Origin: Pedobacter sp. JY14-1
Lineage (GTDB): Bacteria > Bacteroidota > Bacteroidia > Sphingobacteriales > Sphingobacteriaceae
Length of the DNA: 64,000 nt
Assembly (NCBI RefSeq): GCF_029269825.1
Contig: NZ_JARJHU010000002.1
Location: 62,001-126,000 of the forward strand
Reading direction: 5' to 3'
Part shown: piece by piece, positions 53,061 through 62,855 of the stretch
How the letters are laid out: every line of letters begins with the position of its first letter
Numbering within the stretch: position 1 is the stretch's first letter
Notes under the pieces: generated by a model
Seen by the model: only the letters and a program-made list of their open reading frames with translations
What the model was told of the DNA's origin: nothing
Databases searched by the model: none
Translations under genes and position numbers: made by a program

Positions 53061-55751
53061 ATGAATTTGACATCCTTAAAGGGCGCAGCCATGCTGATGC
53101 TCGCCTTTAACTTTACTGTTTCTGCACAAAAACTAAGTGTCACAGACCTTCAGGTCGAGCACCAGGTCAATCCGCTGACGGTTGAACCCTCGGTTCCGCG
53201 CCTGAGCTGGAAACTGAGTTCGACTGAAAAAAATACCCTGCAGACCGCTTATGAGATCAGGGTCGGCAGTGACGCGAAGGCGCTGGGTTCGGGAAAGGAA
53301 CTGGTATGGAAGGGCGAAAAGCGCACAGACCGTTCGGTCCTGGTCCCCTATGAGGGTGCAGCACTGAAACCCGGCCAGCGCTACTACTGGCAGGTACGTG
53401 TAAAGGATAACCATGGCCATACCTCTGCATGGAGCACGGTACAATACTGGCAAATGGGCCTGAAACCAGCAGACTGGAAAGCGCAATGGATCGCCGTTCC
53501 GGGCAAGGATACGGCTGCTGCCAGCCCGATGTTCAGAAAGGAAGTGACCATCAGCAAAACGATCAGGTCTGCGACAGCCTATATCACCGCCAGGGGCGTT
53601 TATGAAGCCTATATTAACGGTACACGTATAGGTGATGCTTACTTCGCGCCGGGCTGGACGAGTTATAAGGACCATTTGCAGTACCAGGGCTACGATATTA
53701 CCGCCCAGCTCAGAAAGGGCAGTAACGTGATTGGTGCAATGCTTGGCGATGGCTGGTACAAAGGCAGGATCGGGTTTAACTATCAGAAGGCATTTTACGG
53801 AGATACCAGGGCATTGCTGCTCCAGGTTACGGTAACCTATACAGACGGGAGTACGGAAGTACTCGGAACCGACGGCACCTGGAAAACCGCATACGGACCC
53901 GTGCTGTCCTCCAATATGTATGATGGCGACACTTATGACGCCCGCAGGGAAAAAAGCGGCTGGACGGCGCCGGCTTACGGGGAGGATGCCTCATGGACGG
54001 CAGCCCGTACGGCGGATTTCGGGTATGACCAGCTGGTGGGCATGAGCGGCCCCGTGGTGAAAAAACACGAGCGGTTCAAGGCCCTGAAGATTTTTAAGAC
54101 CCCACAAGGTGACCTGGTGGCCGATTTTGGGCAGAACCTGGTCGGTTGGGTCGAACTGAAGGCCGGGGGACCAAAGGATACCCGGATTGTGGTGAGCCAT
54201 GCAGAAGTGCTGGATAAGGCGGGTAATTTCTATACCGAAAACCTGCGTTCCGCCAAACAGCAGAATACTTATCTCCTGAAGGGAGGAGAAGCACAGGTCT
54301 TTTCACCGCATTTCAGTTTCCAGGGTTTCCGGTATGTAAAAATTGAAGGGTATCCGCAGGAGCTCAAACCGGAGGACCTGACGGCAGTTGCGCTTTATTC
54401 CAATATGGCACCCACCGGCGAATTCAAAACTTCCAATGCCTTGCTGAACCAGTTGCAGCACAACATCCAGTGGGGACAGAAGGGCAATTTTGTCGATGTG
54501 CCTACAGATTGCCCGCAGCGGGACGAGCGCCTTGGCTGGACGGGGGATGCACAGGCTTTCTACAATACTGCGGCCTATAACATGGACGTGAGCGGCTTTT
54601 TTACCAAGTGGCTTAAGGATGTAAAGGCAGATCAGCATCAGAACGGCAGCATTCCATTTGTCATACCCGATGTGCTGACGCCAAACGACGCGGGGGCGAC
54701 AGGCTGGGCCGATGTGGGCACGATTATACCCTGGGGATTGTATGTAGCCTATGGCGATACGCGCATTCTGGAAAACCAGTATGAAAGCATGAAGGCCTGG
54801 GTGGGCTTTATGACCTCAAAGTCCAGGCAAAATCTCTGGAATACCGGCTTCCATTTTGGCGACTGGTTGTTTTACCGTCCGGATGACGACAATGATGGAA
54901 GGGCAGCGGTAACGGATAAATACATGATTGCCCAGTGCTTCTATGCACATTCAGTGCAGTTGCTGATCAATTCGGCAAGGGTATTGGGCAAAACAGAGGA
55001 CGTCAGCAAATACACCGCGCTGCTGGCCGACCTCAAATCGGCTTATGTGAAAGAATATATGACACCTTCGGGCAGGCTCGTTTCGTCTACCCAGACTGCT
55101 TATGTCCTGGCGCTGCAGTTTGACATGCTCCCCGAAACGCTCAGGACCCAGGCTGCCGACCGGCTGGTGGAAAATATCAGGAGCTATGGCAACCACCTGA
55201 CCACAGGTTTCCTGGGAACGCCTTATCTGTGCCATGTGCTGACCAGGTTCGGGCACAACAATGTGGCGTATGACCTGCTGATGCAGGAAAGCTATCCTTC
55301 CTGGCTTTACCCGGTGAAAATGGGTGCCACGACCATATGGGAACGCTGGGACGGGATCAAACCTGACGGAAGCTTCCAGACACCGGGCATGAACTCTTAT
55401 AACCATTATGCCTATGGTGCCATTGGCGACTGGATGTACCGCAATGTGGCGGGGATCAATCCCGCTGAGGATGCAGCAGGCTATAAAAAAATAAGGATAG
55501 AACCCAGGCCTGGAGGCAAGATCAGCAACGCTTCCGGAAGTCTGGAAACGCCTTATGGAAGGCTGTCTTCGTCCTGGACGATAGAAGGCGGCTTATTTAA
55601 GCTGGATGTCGTGATACCTGCCAATACTACTGCAACGGTAATTTTACCCGGCCCGCAGTTGAAGCAGGGCCAGGAAACCACCAATAAAACCGAAATTGGC
55701 TCGGGCAGCTATCATTTTGAATGTAGGGTAGCCCCGTCAGCCGGCCGGTAG
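53061..55751 (+). CDS. Alpha-L-rhamnosidase, GH78 (first)
   Basis: An 896-residue exported enzyme that removes terminal L-rhamnose. Signal peptide to about residue 22 (VSAQ). N-terminal fibronectin-like domain (VNPLTVEPSVPRLSWKLSST, about 30-135), then two beta-sandwich domains (about 140-470), including the Bac_rhamnosid domain with SARAY-like TARGVYEAYINGTRIGD. The (alpha/alpha)6 barrel starts near 475 and carries the catalytic cluster DCPQRDERLGWTGDAQ (about 492-507). A further conserved Glu lies in TTIWERWDG and His in NSYNHYAYG. A C-terminal beta-sandwich ends the protein. It is the first of two tandem GH78 genes, 37 bases apart, that lead into the rhamnose catabolic genes. Confidence 0.95.
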   Translation: MNLTSLKGAAMLMLAFNFTVSAQKLSVTDLQVEHQVNPLTVEPSVPRLSWKLSSTEKNTLQTAYEIRVGSDAKALGSGKELVWKGEKRTDRSVLVPYEGAALKPGQRYYWQVRVKDNHGHTSAWSTVQYWQMGLKPADWKAQWIAVPGKDTAAASPMFRKEVTISKTIRSATAYITARGVYEAYINGTRIGDAYFAPGWTSYKDHLQYQGYDITAQLRKGSNVIGAMLGDGWYKGRIGFNYQKAFYGDTRALLLQVTVTYTDGSTEVLGTDGTWKTAYGPVLSSNMYDGDTYDARREKSGWTAPAYGEDASWTAARTADFGYDQLVGMSGPVVKKHERFKALKIFKTPQGDLVADFGQNLVGWVELKAGGPKDTRIVVSHAEVLDKAGNFYTENLRSAKQQNTYLLKGGEAQVFSPHFSFQGFRYVKIEGYPQELKPEDLTAVALYSNMAPTGEFKTSNALLNQLQHNIQWGQKGNFVDVPTDCPQRDERLGWTGDAQAFYNTAAYNMDVSGFFTKWLKDVKADQHQNGSIPFVIPDVLTPNDAGATGWADVGTIIPWGLYVAYGDTRILENQYESMKAWVGFMTSKSRQNLWNTGFHFGDWLFYRPDDDNDGRAAVTDKYMIAQCFYAHSVQLLINSARVLGKTEDVSKYTALLADLKSAYVKEYMTPSGRLVSSTQTAYVLALQFDMLPETLRTQAADRLVENIRSYGNHLTTGFLGTPYLCHVLTRFGHNNVAYDLLMQESYPSWLYPVKMGATTIWERWDGIKPDGSFQTPGMNSYNHYAYGAIGDWMYRNVAGINPAEDAAGYKKIRIEPRPGGKISNASGSLETPYGRLSSSWTIEGGLFKLDVVIPANTTATVILPGPQLKQGQETTNKTEIGSGSYHFECRVAPSAGR

Positions 55752-55788
55752 CCGGACTTGAACACTTGAAGAATACACCAAACTGAAT

Positions 55789-58461
55789 ATGATGACCAAA
55801 CAGAATAGTCTTCGCTATTTGCTGATGCTTTTTTTACTGCCGCTTGCGCAGCATGCCTTTTCGTTTGCCCCGGGAATGCCCGTGGAGCTCCAGTGTGAGC
55901 ACCTCATACGCCCAATTGGGATAGATGCACCGAACCCCCGTTTTTCCTGGAAAATGAATGACCCGCGCCAGGGTGCCAGGCAACTGGCCTACCGGATCGT
56001 TGTAGGAAGGGATTCTGCAGGGCTTGTCTCCGGGAAGGAAACCGTCTGGGCGTCGGGAAAATTAGCGTCAGCAAGCAACCTGGTCAGTTACCAGGGCAAA
56101 GCGCTTGAGGCCTTTACCAAATATTACTGGCTGGTGGAAACCTGGGACAAAGATGGAAAGGCCGCTTCCGCGACCTCCAGTTTTGAAATGGGTATGCTGA
56201 AGTCCGCCAACTGGAAAGGCACCTGGATCAGTGACAGCCAGGACCCCAATACGAAACCCGCTCCTTATTTCAGAAAGGTCTTTGCCGCGGAAAAGAAGAT
56301 CGCTTCTGCAAGGGCTTATGTGGCCTGCGGGGGCTTGTACGAATTGTACCTCAATGGCCGTAAGGTCGGTAACCACCGGCTGGACCCCATGTATACGCGT
56401 TTCGACAGGCGTACGCTGTACGTTACCTACGATGTAACCAGTCAGCTGCAAACCGGTAAAAATGCCGTAGGTGTGTTGCTGGGCAATGGCTGGTATAACC
56501 ACCAGTCTACCGCAGTATGGGATTTTCACAAGGCACCCTGGAGGAACAGGCCAACTTTTTGCCTGGACATCAGGATCACTTATGCCGATGGCTCTACCGA
56601 AACTGTCAGTTCGGGAAGGGACTGGAAGACAGCCCTGAGCCCGGTTATTTTCAACAGCATTTATACGGCCGAACATTATGATGCCCGTCAGGAACAGCTT
56701 GGCTGGAACATCGTCAATTTCGACGACAGCAAATGGCGCGGGGTGATCCCCAGAAGTGCGCCTTCGGATAACATCGTGGCGCAGGCGCTGCACCCGGTAA
56801 GGAACGTAGAGACCGTACCTGCCAGGAGCATGAACAAGATCAACGACACGGCCTATGTATTTGACCTGGGCCGGAACATTTCCGGCGTAAGCCAGATCCG
56901 GGTCAGCGGAAAGGCAGGGACGGTCATCAGGCTTAAACATACGGAACGGCTTTATGCGAATGGCCGGGTGGATATGTCAAATATCGACCAGCATTACCGC
57001 CCAACGGATGACAAGGACCCTTTCCAGACCGACATCTTTATCCTGAGCGGTAACGGCGAAGAAAGCTTCATGCCGCATTTCAATTACAAGGGCTTCCAGT
57101 ATATAGAAGTAACTGCTGACCAGCCTGTGCAACTGAGCCAGCAGAGCATTACCGGGTACTTCATGCACAGCGATGTGCCTGTACTCGGCAAAGTAAGTTC
57201 GGCTAACCCGACAATTGACAAGATCTGGTTTGCCGCAAACAACTCTTACCTTTCCAATTTCTTCGGTTATCCGACGGATTGCCCGCAAAGGGAAAAGAAT
57301 GGCTGGACCGGCGATGCCCATATCGCGGTTGAAACCGGGCTGTACAATTTTGACGGCATCACTGTTTACGAAAAGTGGCTCGCCGATCACCGCGATGAAC
57401 AACAGCCTAATGGAGTTTTGCCTTCTATTATCCCTACAGACGGCTGGGGTTACGAATGGGGCAACGGCCCGGACTGGACCAGTACCATTGCCATTATCCC
57501 CTGGAACATCTACAAATATTATGGCGACAGCAAGATACTGGCCGATAACTACAGCAATATGAAACGCTATGTAGACCACATTACCGACATTGCACCTTCG
57601 GGGCTTACCGAATGGGGACTGGGTGACTGGGTACCGGTAAGCACCAAGCCGCCCGTAGAATTCACTTCCTCGGTATATTACTTCGTAGATGCCACAATAC
57701 TCGCGAAGACAGCGAAACTGCTCAACAAGCCTGAGGATGCACAACAATACGCCGCACTTGCGGACAAGATCAAAGCAGCCTTTAATCAGAAATACCTCAA
57801 TACCGGCACTTCAAGCTACGGAACCGGCCTGCAAACCGAGCTGAGCATGCCGCTTTACTGGGGTCTTGTACCTGAAGACCAGAAAGCCAAAATAGCGGCA
57901 AATCTGGCTAAGAAAGTACAGGAGGCCAATAACCATATCGATGTCGGCCTGCTGGGTACCAAGGCCATATTGAATGCACTGAGTGAGAACGGTTATGCGG
58001 ACCTGGCCTATAAGGTTGCCGCGCAGGAGACCTATCCTTCATGGGGATGGTGGATCGTCAACGGGGCAACTACATTGTACGAAAACTGGAGGATAGATGC
58101 CAAGAATGACATCTCGCTGAACCACATTATGTTCGGTGAAGTCGGCGCCTGGCTCTACAAGGGACTGGGGGGTATTTTTACAGATGAACAGCAGCCGGGT
58201 TTCAGGAATGTGATCCTGCGCCCGAACTTCGTTACAGGGCTTGATCATTTCGAGGCCAGCCACGAGGGCCCTTACGGCAAGATCGTCTCCTCCTGGAAAA
58301 AGAACGGCAACGCGGTGACTTATGAAGTGACGGTTCCGCCTAATTCTACGGCAACGGTATATTTTCCGCTGAATGGCCGGCAAAAGGCCTATGCAGGCGG
58401 TAAGGTTGCGGGAGAAAAGACCCAGCTTCAGGCGGGTAAATATGCGTTTGAGATCAGGTAA
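55789..58461 (+). CDS. Alpha-L-rhamnosidase, GH78 (second, different subgroup)
   Basis: An 890-residue exported GH78 enzyme with the same domain plan as its neighbour: signal peptide to about residue 25, fibronectin-like domain (GIDAPNPRFSWKMNDPRQGA), beta-sandwich domains, six-hairpin barrel from about 475 and a C-terminal beta domain ending GKYAFEIR. The catalytic cluster reads DCPQREKNGWTGDAH, not DERLGWTGDAQ as in the first enzyme, so the two belong to different subgroups and probably cut different rhamnosides. The second Glu lies in TTLYENWR and the His in LNHIMFGEVG. It is followed after 24 bases by the GntR regulator gene. ATG ATG opens it. Confidence 0.95.
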   Translation: MMTKQNSLRYLLMLFLLPLAQHAFSFAPGMPVELQCEHLIRPIGIDAPNPRFSWKMNDPRQGARQLAYRIVVGRDSAGLVSGKETVWASGKLASASNLVSYQGKALEAFTKYYWLVETWDKDGKAASATSSFEMGMLKSANWKGTWISDSQDPNTKPAPYFRKVFAAEKKIASARAYVACGGLYELYLNGRKVGNHRLDPMYTRFDRRTLYVTYDVTSQLQTGKNAVGVLLGNGWYNHQSTAVWDFHKAPWRNRPTFCLDIRITYADGSTETVSSGRDWKTALSPVIFNSIYTAEHYDARQEQLGWNIVNFDDSKWRGVIPRSAPSDNIVAQALHPVRNVETVPARSMNKINDTAYVFDLGRNISGVSQIRVSGKAGTVIRLKHTERLYANGRVDMSNIDQHYRPTDDKDPFQTDIFILSGNGEESFMPHFNYKGFQYIEVTADQPVQLSQQSITGYFMHSDVPVLGKVSSANPTIDKIWFAANNSYLSNFFGYPTDCPQREKNGWTGDAHIAVETGLYNFDGITVYEKWLADHRDEQQPNGVLPSIIPTDGWGYEWGNGPDWTSTIAIIPWNIYKYYGDSKILADNYSNMKRYVDHITDIAPSGLTEWGLGDWVPVSTKPPVEFTSSVYYFVDATILAKTAKLLNKPEDAQQYAALADKIKAAFNQKYLNTGTSSYGTGLQTELSMPLYWGLVPEDQKAKIAANLAKKVQEANNHIDVGLLGTKAILNALSENGYADLAYKVAAQETYPSWGWWIVNGATTLYENWRIDAKNDISLNHIMFGEVGAWLYKGLGGIFTDEQQPGFRNVILRPNFVTGLDHFEASHEGPYGKIVSSWKKNGNAVTYEVTVPPNSTATVYFPLNGRQKAYAGGKVAGEKTQLQAGKYAFEIR

Positions 58462-58485
58462 AAGATAAATCACTAACTTTAAGAG

Positions 58486-59517
58486 ATGAAGTCGCCCGGT
58501 TTCTTTGACCTGATCCACGTAGATGAGTATTCGGCCACACCGAAATACATGCAGCTCTCCAACGCGATCATTAAAGCGGTAGAGGAAGGCAAGCTGAAAA
58601 AGGAGAGCCTGCTGCCTTCTATCAATGAGCTCAGCTATATGCTGGAGATCTCGCGCGATACTGCTGAAAAAGGGTACAAATACCTAAAGAACATCGGGGT
58701 CATCAACTCCGTACCCGGCAAGGGTTATTACATCACCAATATCGACTTCAAACGCAAGCTGAAGGTATTTCTGCTGTTCAATAAGCTAAGTGCCCACAAA
58801 AAGATCGTGTACGACGCCTTTATTTCCGCACTGGGAGATGACGTGTCTGTAGATTTCTATGTCTACAACAATGATTTCCGGTTGTTTAAGCGTTTCATTA
58901 CCAACCGGCACGAAGACTACTCCCATTATGTGATTGTACCGCATTTTATCGAAGGGGAGGAATATGCCCGGGAAGTGATCAATACCATACCCAAAGAAAA
59001 GCTGATCCTGCTGGACAAGAAGATACCGGGGATAGAAGGCGATTATGCGGCAGCGTACGAAAACTTCGAGAAGAACATTTATGATGCCCTCGAACAGGCA
59101 AGGGCGCAACTGGGCAAATACCATACGCTGAAGATCATTTTCCCTAAGCGCAGTTATTTTCCGAAAGAAATACTGGACGGTTTCCGTCGCTTCTGCCAGC
59201 AATATGCCTTTTCCCACAAGCAGGTGAGCAATATTGCCGAAGAACCCATCGGTCCGGGCGAAGTTTTCATCAGTTTGATGGAAGACGACCTGGTGGTGCT
59301 GGTCGAACGGATCATTGAAATGAAGCTGAAAGTAGGCCGAGACGTCGGGGTCATCTCTTACAATGAGACCCCTTTAAAGAAGATCATCCTCAATGGCATT
59401 ACGACCATTTCCACGGATTTTCGCTTTATGGGCACCGTTGCCGCAAACCTGATACTGGACAACTCCAGGCGGCATGTGGAAGTACCGTTTTACTATACCA
59501 GAAGGGCCTCGATCTGA
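58486..59517 (+). CDS. GntR-type regulator of rhamnose use (sugar-sensing domain)
   Basis: A 343-residue regulator: N-terminal winged helix of the GntR family (about 10-80; KYMQLSNAIIKAVEEGKLKK, LPSINELSYMLEISRDTAEK with the recognition helix) joined to a periplasmic-binding-protein-like sensor domain (about 90-343; SAHKKIVYDAFISALGD, GVISYNETPLKKIILNGITT). This architecture in Bacteroidota controls sugar catabolic genes and senses the sugar or a derivative. It stands between the rhamnosidases and rhaT, so L-rhamnose or rhamnulose is the likely effector. A terminator overlaps its stop codon, which separates it from rhaT. Confidence 0.88.
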   Translation: MKSPGFFDLIHVDEYSATPKYMQLSNAIIKAVEEGKLKKESLLPSINELSYMLEISRDTAEKGYKYLKNIGVINSVPGKGYYITNIDFKRKLKVFLLFNKLSAHKKIVYDAFISALGDDVSVDFYVYNNDFRLFKRFITNRHEDYSHYVIVPHFIEGEEYAREVINTIPKEKLILLDKKIPGIEGDYAAAYENFEKNIYDALEQARAQLGKYHTLKIIFPKRSYFPKEILDGFRRFCQQYAFSHKQVSNIAEEPIGPGEVFISLMEDDLVVLVERIIEMKLKVGRDVGVISYNETPLKKIILNGITTISTDFRFMGTVAANLILDNSRRHVEVPFYYTRRASI

Positions 59518-59531
59518 GGCTTTTCTTTTTT
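59501..59531 (+). terminator. Rho-independent terminator overlapping the end of the GntR gene
   Basis: gaagggcctc (59501-59510) pairs with gaggcttttc (59516-59525), including two GU pairs, with loop gatct and the T-rich tail ttttcttttttct. The stem includes the TGA stop. It separates the rhamnosidase-regulator unit from rhaT. Confidence 0.65.
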
Positions 59532-59615
59532 CTGTCTCCGGCATGATGGTGCATGACGGTTTTACAAATTCATACACTTACATTAGTATCCGTAACCAAA
59601 TATAACTATATCGCT
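59532..59615 (+). promoter_or_regulatory. Control region of the rhaT operon
   Basis: The gap between the GntR terminator and rhaT must hold the rhaT promoter and probably the GntR operator. It is AT-rich. Nested half-sites TTAC/GTAA and ATAC/GTAT occur around 59563-59596 but with unequal spacing, so no operator can be named. No perfect TAnnTTTG element is present. Confidence 0.3.
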
Positions 59616-60695
59616 ATGCAGGTAATACTGGGTGTTATTTTTCATTTTATCGGTGGCTTTGCCTCCGGAAGCTTTTACATTCCCTATAAAAAGGTAAGGG
59701 GATGGGCATGGGAAACGTACTGGATCGTGGGGGGCTTGTTCTCCTGGCTGATCGTCCCTCCTGTTGCCGCTTATCTGACCATTCCCGGCTTTGCAGATAT
59801 CATTGCCGCGACCAGCGGAAAGATCCTGCTACTGACCTATTTCTTTGGCGCCCTATGGGGGATCGGCGGCCTTACCTATGGTCTTGGCGTGCGTTATCTG
59901 GGCGTATCCCTGGGCAGTTCGATCATTCTGGGCCTCTGCTCGGTATTTGGCGCACTGATCCCCTCAGTATATTATAATTTTAACCCGACCCCCGGAAAGG
60001 ACAGTTTCAGTGACCTGCTGGGCAGCCAGTGGGGCAACATGGTGCTGATCGGGCTGCTGGTCTGTGTGATCGGGATCATTATCTGCGGCAAGGCGGGAGG
60101 GATGAAGGAAAAGGACCTGGTTGCCTCAGGCAAGGCAGACCCTTCCAACAACGAATATAAAATCGGGCTGGGACTCACCGTATCCATTGTTTCGGGTATC
60201 CTGAGTGCCTGTTTTGCCTTTGGTATCGATGCCGGAAAGGAAATGGCCAACCAGGCCAATGAGATCTGGAAAGCCGCAAATCCGGGACAGGGCGAGTTCC
60301 TGTTCCAGAACAACGTCACCTATATCATTATCCTTTGGGGCGGGCTCACTACGAACCTGGTCTGGTGCATGATCCTGAATGCCCGCAACAAAACTTTTGG
60401 CGATTATACCAATAAACAAACACCGCTGCTCAAGAACTATATCTTCTCCGCGCTTGCCGGCACCACCTGGTTCCTGCAGTTCTTTTTCTACGGAATGGGA
60501 GAGAGCAAGCTGGGCAACGGGGCTAGTTCCTGGATATTGCACATGGCCTTCATTATCCTGATCGCCAATACCTGGGGACTGGTACTGGGCGAATGGAAAG
60601 GCGTACGGAAGCATACTTTCGGCACTGTTATGGCCGGTATTGCCGTCATTATTCTGTCCGTAGTCATTGTAGGCTATGGAAACTCACTGAAGTAA
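59616..60695 (+). CDS. rhaT: L-rhamnose/proton symporter RhaT
   Basis: A 359-residue inner-membrane protein with ten hydrophobic segments, the RhaT length and topology. The N-terminal signature GVIFHFIGGFASGSFYIPYK and VRGWAWETYWIVGGLFSW is characteristic, as are LGSSIILGLCSVFGALIPSV and GWTTNLVW-like LWGGLTTNLVWC. It imports L-rhamnose with protons. ATG 59616 is chosen; an upstream start at 59553 adds 21 residues without family match. It follows the GntR terminator and is the first gene of the operon that continues with the aldolase-dehydrogenase and isomerase. Confidence 0.95.
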   Translation: MQVILGVIFHFIGGFASGSFYIPYKKVRGWAWETYWIVGGLFSWLIVPPVAAYLTIPGFADIIAATSGKILLLTYFFGALWGIGGLTYGLGVRYLGVSLGSSIILGLCSVFGALIPSVYYNFNPTPGKDSFSDLLGSQWGNMVLIGLLVCVIGIIICGKAGGMKEKDLVASGKADPSNNEYKIGLGLTVSIVSGILSACFAFGIDAGKEMANQANEIWKAANPGQGEFLFQNNVTYIIILWGGLTTNLVWCMILNARNKTFGDYTNKQTPLLKNYIFSALAGTTWFLQFFFYGMGESKLGNGASSWILHMAFIILIANTWGLVLGEWKGVRKHTFGTVMAGIAVIILSVVIVGYGNSLK

Positions 60696-60723
60696 ACAAG
60701 AAATCTATTAATATCTATTTTTT

Positions 60724-62844
60724 ATGACTGCTAGAACAACTGATTTTAAACACGTAAGCTATTTGTGGGACGAGGCGAAAGCTGCAGAGCTGGCGGGTGA
60801 CGAGGTAGCACTGTTAATCTACCGTTCAAATCTACTGGGTGCCGACCTCAGGCTGACCAATTACGGGGGTGGCAACACCTCTTGCAAGGCCATGGCCAAA
60901 GATCCGCTGACCGGCGAAGAGACCGAGGTCATGTGGGTCAAAGGTTCGGGGGGCGACCTCGGGACGCTGAAGAAAAGTGGCCTTGCCGCACTGTACGTTG
61001 ACCGTCTGCGCAGCCTCAAAAACATCTACCGGGGCCTGGCCCATGAAGATGAAATGGTGGAGCTGTTTAATCACTGTATCTACGACCTGCAGTCTAAGGC
61101 GCCTTCTATTGATACTCCTTTACATGGCTTCCTGCCTTTCAGGCATATCGACCACCTTCACCCGGATGCAGCAATCGCCATTGCGGCCGCGAAAGATGGC
61201 GAGCAGATCACCAAAGAATTGTTTGGTGGAACCATTGGCTGGGTGCCGTGGCAGAAGCCGGGCTTTGAGCTCGGCCTGATGCTCCGCAAATGCCTGGATG
61301 AAAATCCGGGTATCCGTGGCATTATGCTGGGATCGCACGGACTGTTCACCTGGGGAGATACCGCTTACGAAAGCTACATCAATACACTGGAGGTTATTGA
61401 GACCTGTGCCCGTTACCTGGAAGAAAACTATGGGAAGAAAGGCCCGGTATTCGGCGGCCAGCGCATTGCTCCGGCCGAACCGGAACTACGCCAGAAACAA
61501 GCGGCTGCCATTGCACCGGTGCTGCGCGGCTTCTGTTCCAGCGAAAGACACATGGTTGGCCATTTTACCGATGATACCCGCGTACTTGAGTTCATCAATT
61601 CCAATGACCTTGACAAGCTTGCGCCACTTGGCACCAGCTGCCCGGACCACTTCCTGCGTACGAAGATCAGCCCGCTGGTACTTGACCTGGGAACTGGTGA
61701 AGACCTGAGCGATGTCGAAGCGCTGAAAGTACGCCTGGCCCCGGAATTTGAGGCCTACCGGAAAATGTATACCGACTATTACGAGACTTGTAAGCACGAC
61801 AACAGCCCTGCCATCAGGGATGCAAACCCCGTCATTATCTTATACCCCGGCATCGGTATGTTCTCTTTTGCCAAGGACAAACAGACTGCGCGGGTGGCTG
61901 CCGAGTTTTATACCAATGCGATCAACGTCATGAAAGGCGCCGAGGCGATATCTGAATATACTTCTTTACCGAGACAGGAGGCCTTCAATATCGAATACTG
62001 GTTGCTGGAAGAAGCCAAGCTTCAGCGCATGCCGAAGCCAAAACCACTCACCGGCAAGATCGCTTTGGTAACCGGTAGCGCAGGAGGCATCGGTAAGGCG
62101 ATCGCTAAGAAATTTGTAGAGGAAGGTGCCGTGGTGGTACTCAACGACATGAACGCAGAACGCCTGGAAGGTGCGGGGGAAGAGTTCAAAAGCAAATATG
62201 GCCGTGACAGCTTCGCTACTGCCCAGCTGGACGTCACCAGTGCAGCACAGATCGGTGCGGCATTCGATGCTGCGGCCCTGGCTTTTGGCGGGGTAGATAT
62301 CGTGGTCAACAACGCCGGTCTGTCTATCTCCAAGACCATAGCGGACCATACTGAAAAGGACTGGGACCTGCTGTATGACGTACTGGTAAAAGGCCAGTTC
62401 CTGGTTACCCAGGCTGCAGTTGCAGTCATGAAGAAGCAGGGAACCGGCGGGGATATCCTGAACATTGTGAGTAAGAACGCGCTGGTCAGCGGGCCGAACA
62501 ATGCCGGCTATGGCAGTGCGAAGGCCGCACAACTGCACCTGGGCAGGCTCAATGCCGCGGAACTGGGCGCAGACCATATCCGCGTCAATACCGTGAACCC
62601 GGATGCGGTGATCTCTGACAGCAACATCTGGGCCGGCGGCTGGGCAGAAGGCCGTGCCAAAGCATATGGCATTACCGTAGCCGAATTGCCTGCTTACTAT
62701 GCAAAGCGTACCTTGCTGAATGAAGTGATCCTGCCTGAAGATATTGCCAATGCCTGCTTTGCTTTTACCGGGGGCTTGCTGAACAAATCAACAGGGAATG
62801 TACTCAATGTGGACGGTGGCGTAGCTACAGCATTTGTCCGTTAA
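60724..62844 (+). CDS. rhaEW: Bifunctional rhamnulose-1-phosphate aldolase / short-chain dehydrogenase
   Basis: A 706-residue fusion. Residues about 1-410 form a class II aldolase domain (NYGGGNTSCKAMAKDPLTGE, PLHGFLPFRHIDHLHPDAAI with metal-binding histidines, MLGSHGLFTWGD). Residues about 430-706 form a short-chain dehydrogenase with the nucleotide motif TGSAGGIGKAI, NNAG, and the catalytic tyrosine and lysine in YGSAKAAQ. In the known RhaEW enzymes the aldolase splits L-rhamnulose-1-phosphate to dihydroxyacetone phosphate and L-lactaldehyde, and the dehydrogenase oxidises lactaldehyde to lactate. It lies 28 bases behind rhaT and 11 bases before the isomerase gene. The fusion is intact. Confidence 0.95.
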   Translation: MTARTTDFKHVSYLWDEAKAAELAGDEVALLIYRSNLLGADLRLTNYGGGNTSCKAMAKDPLTGEETEVMWVKGSGGDLGTLKKSGLAALYVDRLRSLKNIYRGLAHEDEMVELFNHCIYDLQSKAPSIDTPLHGFLPFRHIDHLHPDAAIAIAAAKDGEQITKELFGGTIGWVPWQKPGFELGLMLRKCLDENPGIRGIMLGSHGLFTWGDTAYESYINTLEVIETCARYLEENYGKKGPVFGGQRIAPAEPELRQKQAAAIAPVLRGFCSSERHMVGHFTDDTRVLEFINSNDLDKLAPLGTSCPDHFLRTKISPLVLDLGTGEDLSDVEALKVRLAPEFEAYRKMYTDYYETCKHDNSPAIRDANPVIILYPGIGMFSFAKDKQTARVAAEFYTNAINVMKGAEAISEYTSLPRQEAFNIEYWLLEEAKLQRMPKPKPLTGKIALVTGSAGGIGKAIAKKFVEEGAVVVLNDMNAERLEGAGEEFKSKYGRDSFATAQLDVTSAAQIGAAFDAAALAFGGVDIVVNNAGLSISKTIADHTEKDWDLLYDVLVKGQFLVTQAAVAVMKKQGTGGDILNIVSKNALVSGPNNAGYGSAKAAQLHLGRLNAAELGADHIRVNTVNPDAVISDSNIWAGGWAEGRAKAYGITVAELPAYYAKRTLLNEVILPEDIANACFAFTGGLLNKSTGNVLNVDGGVATAFVR

Positions 62845-62855
62845 ACCTTACTATT

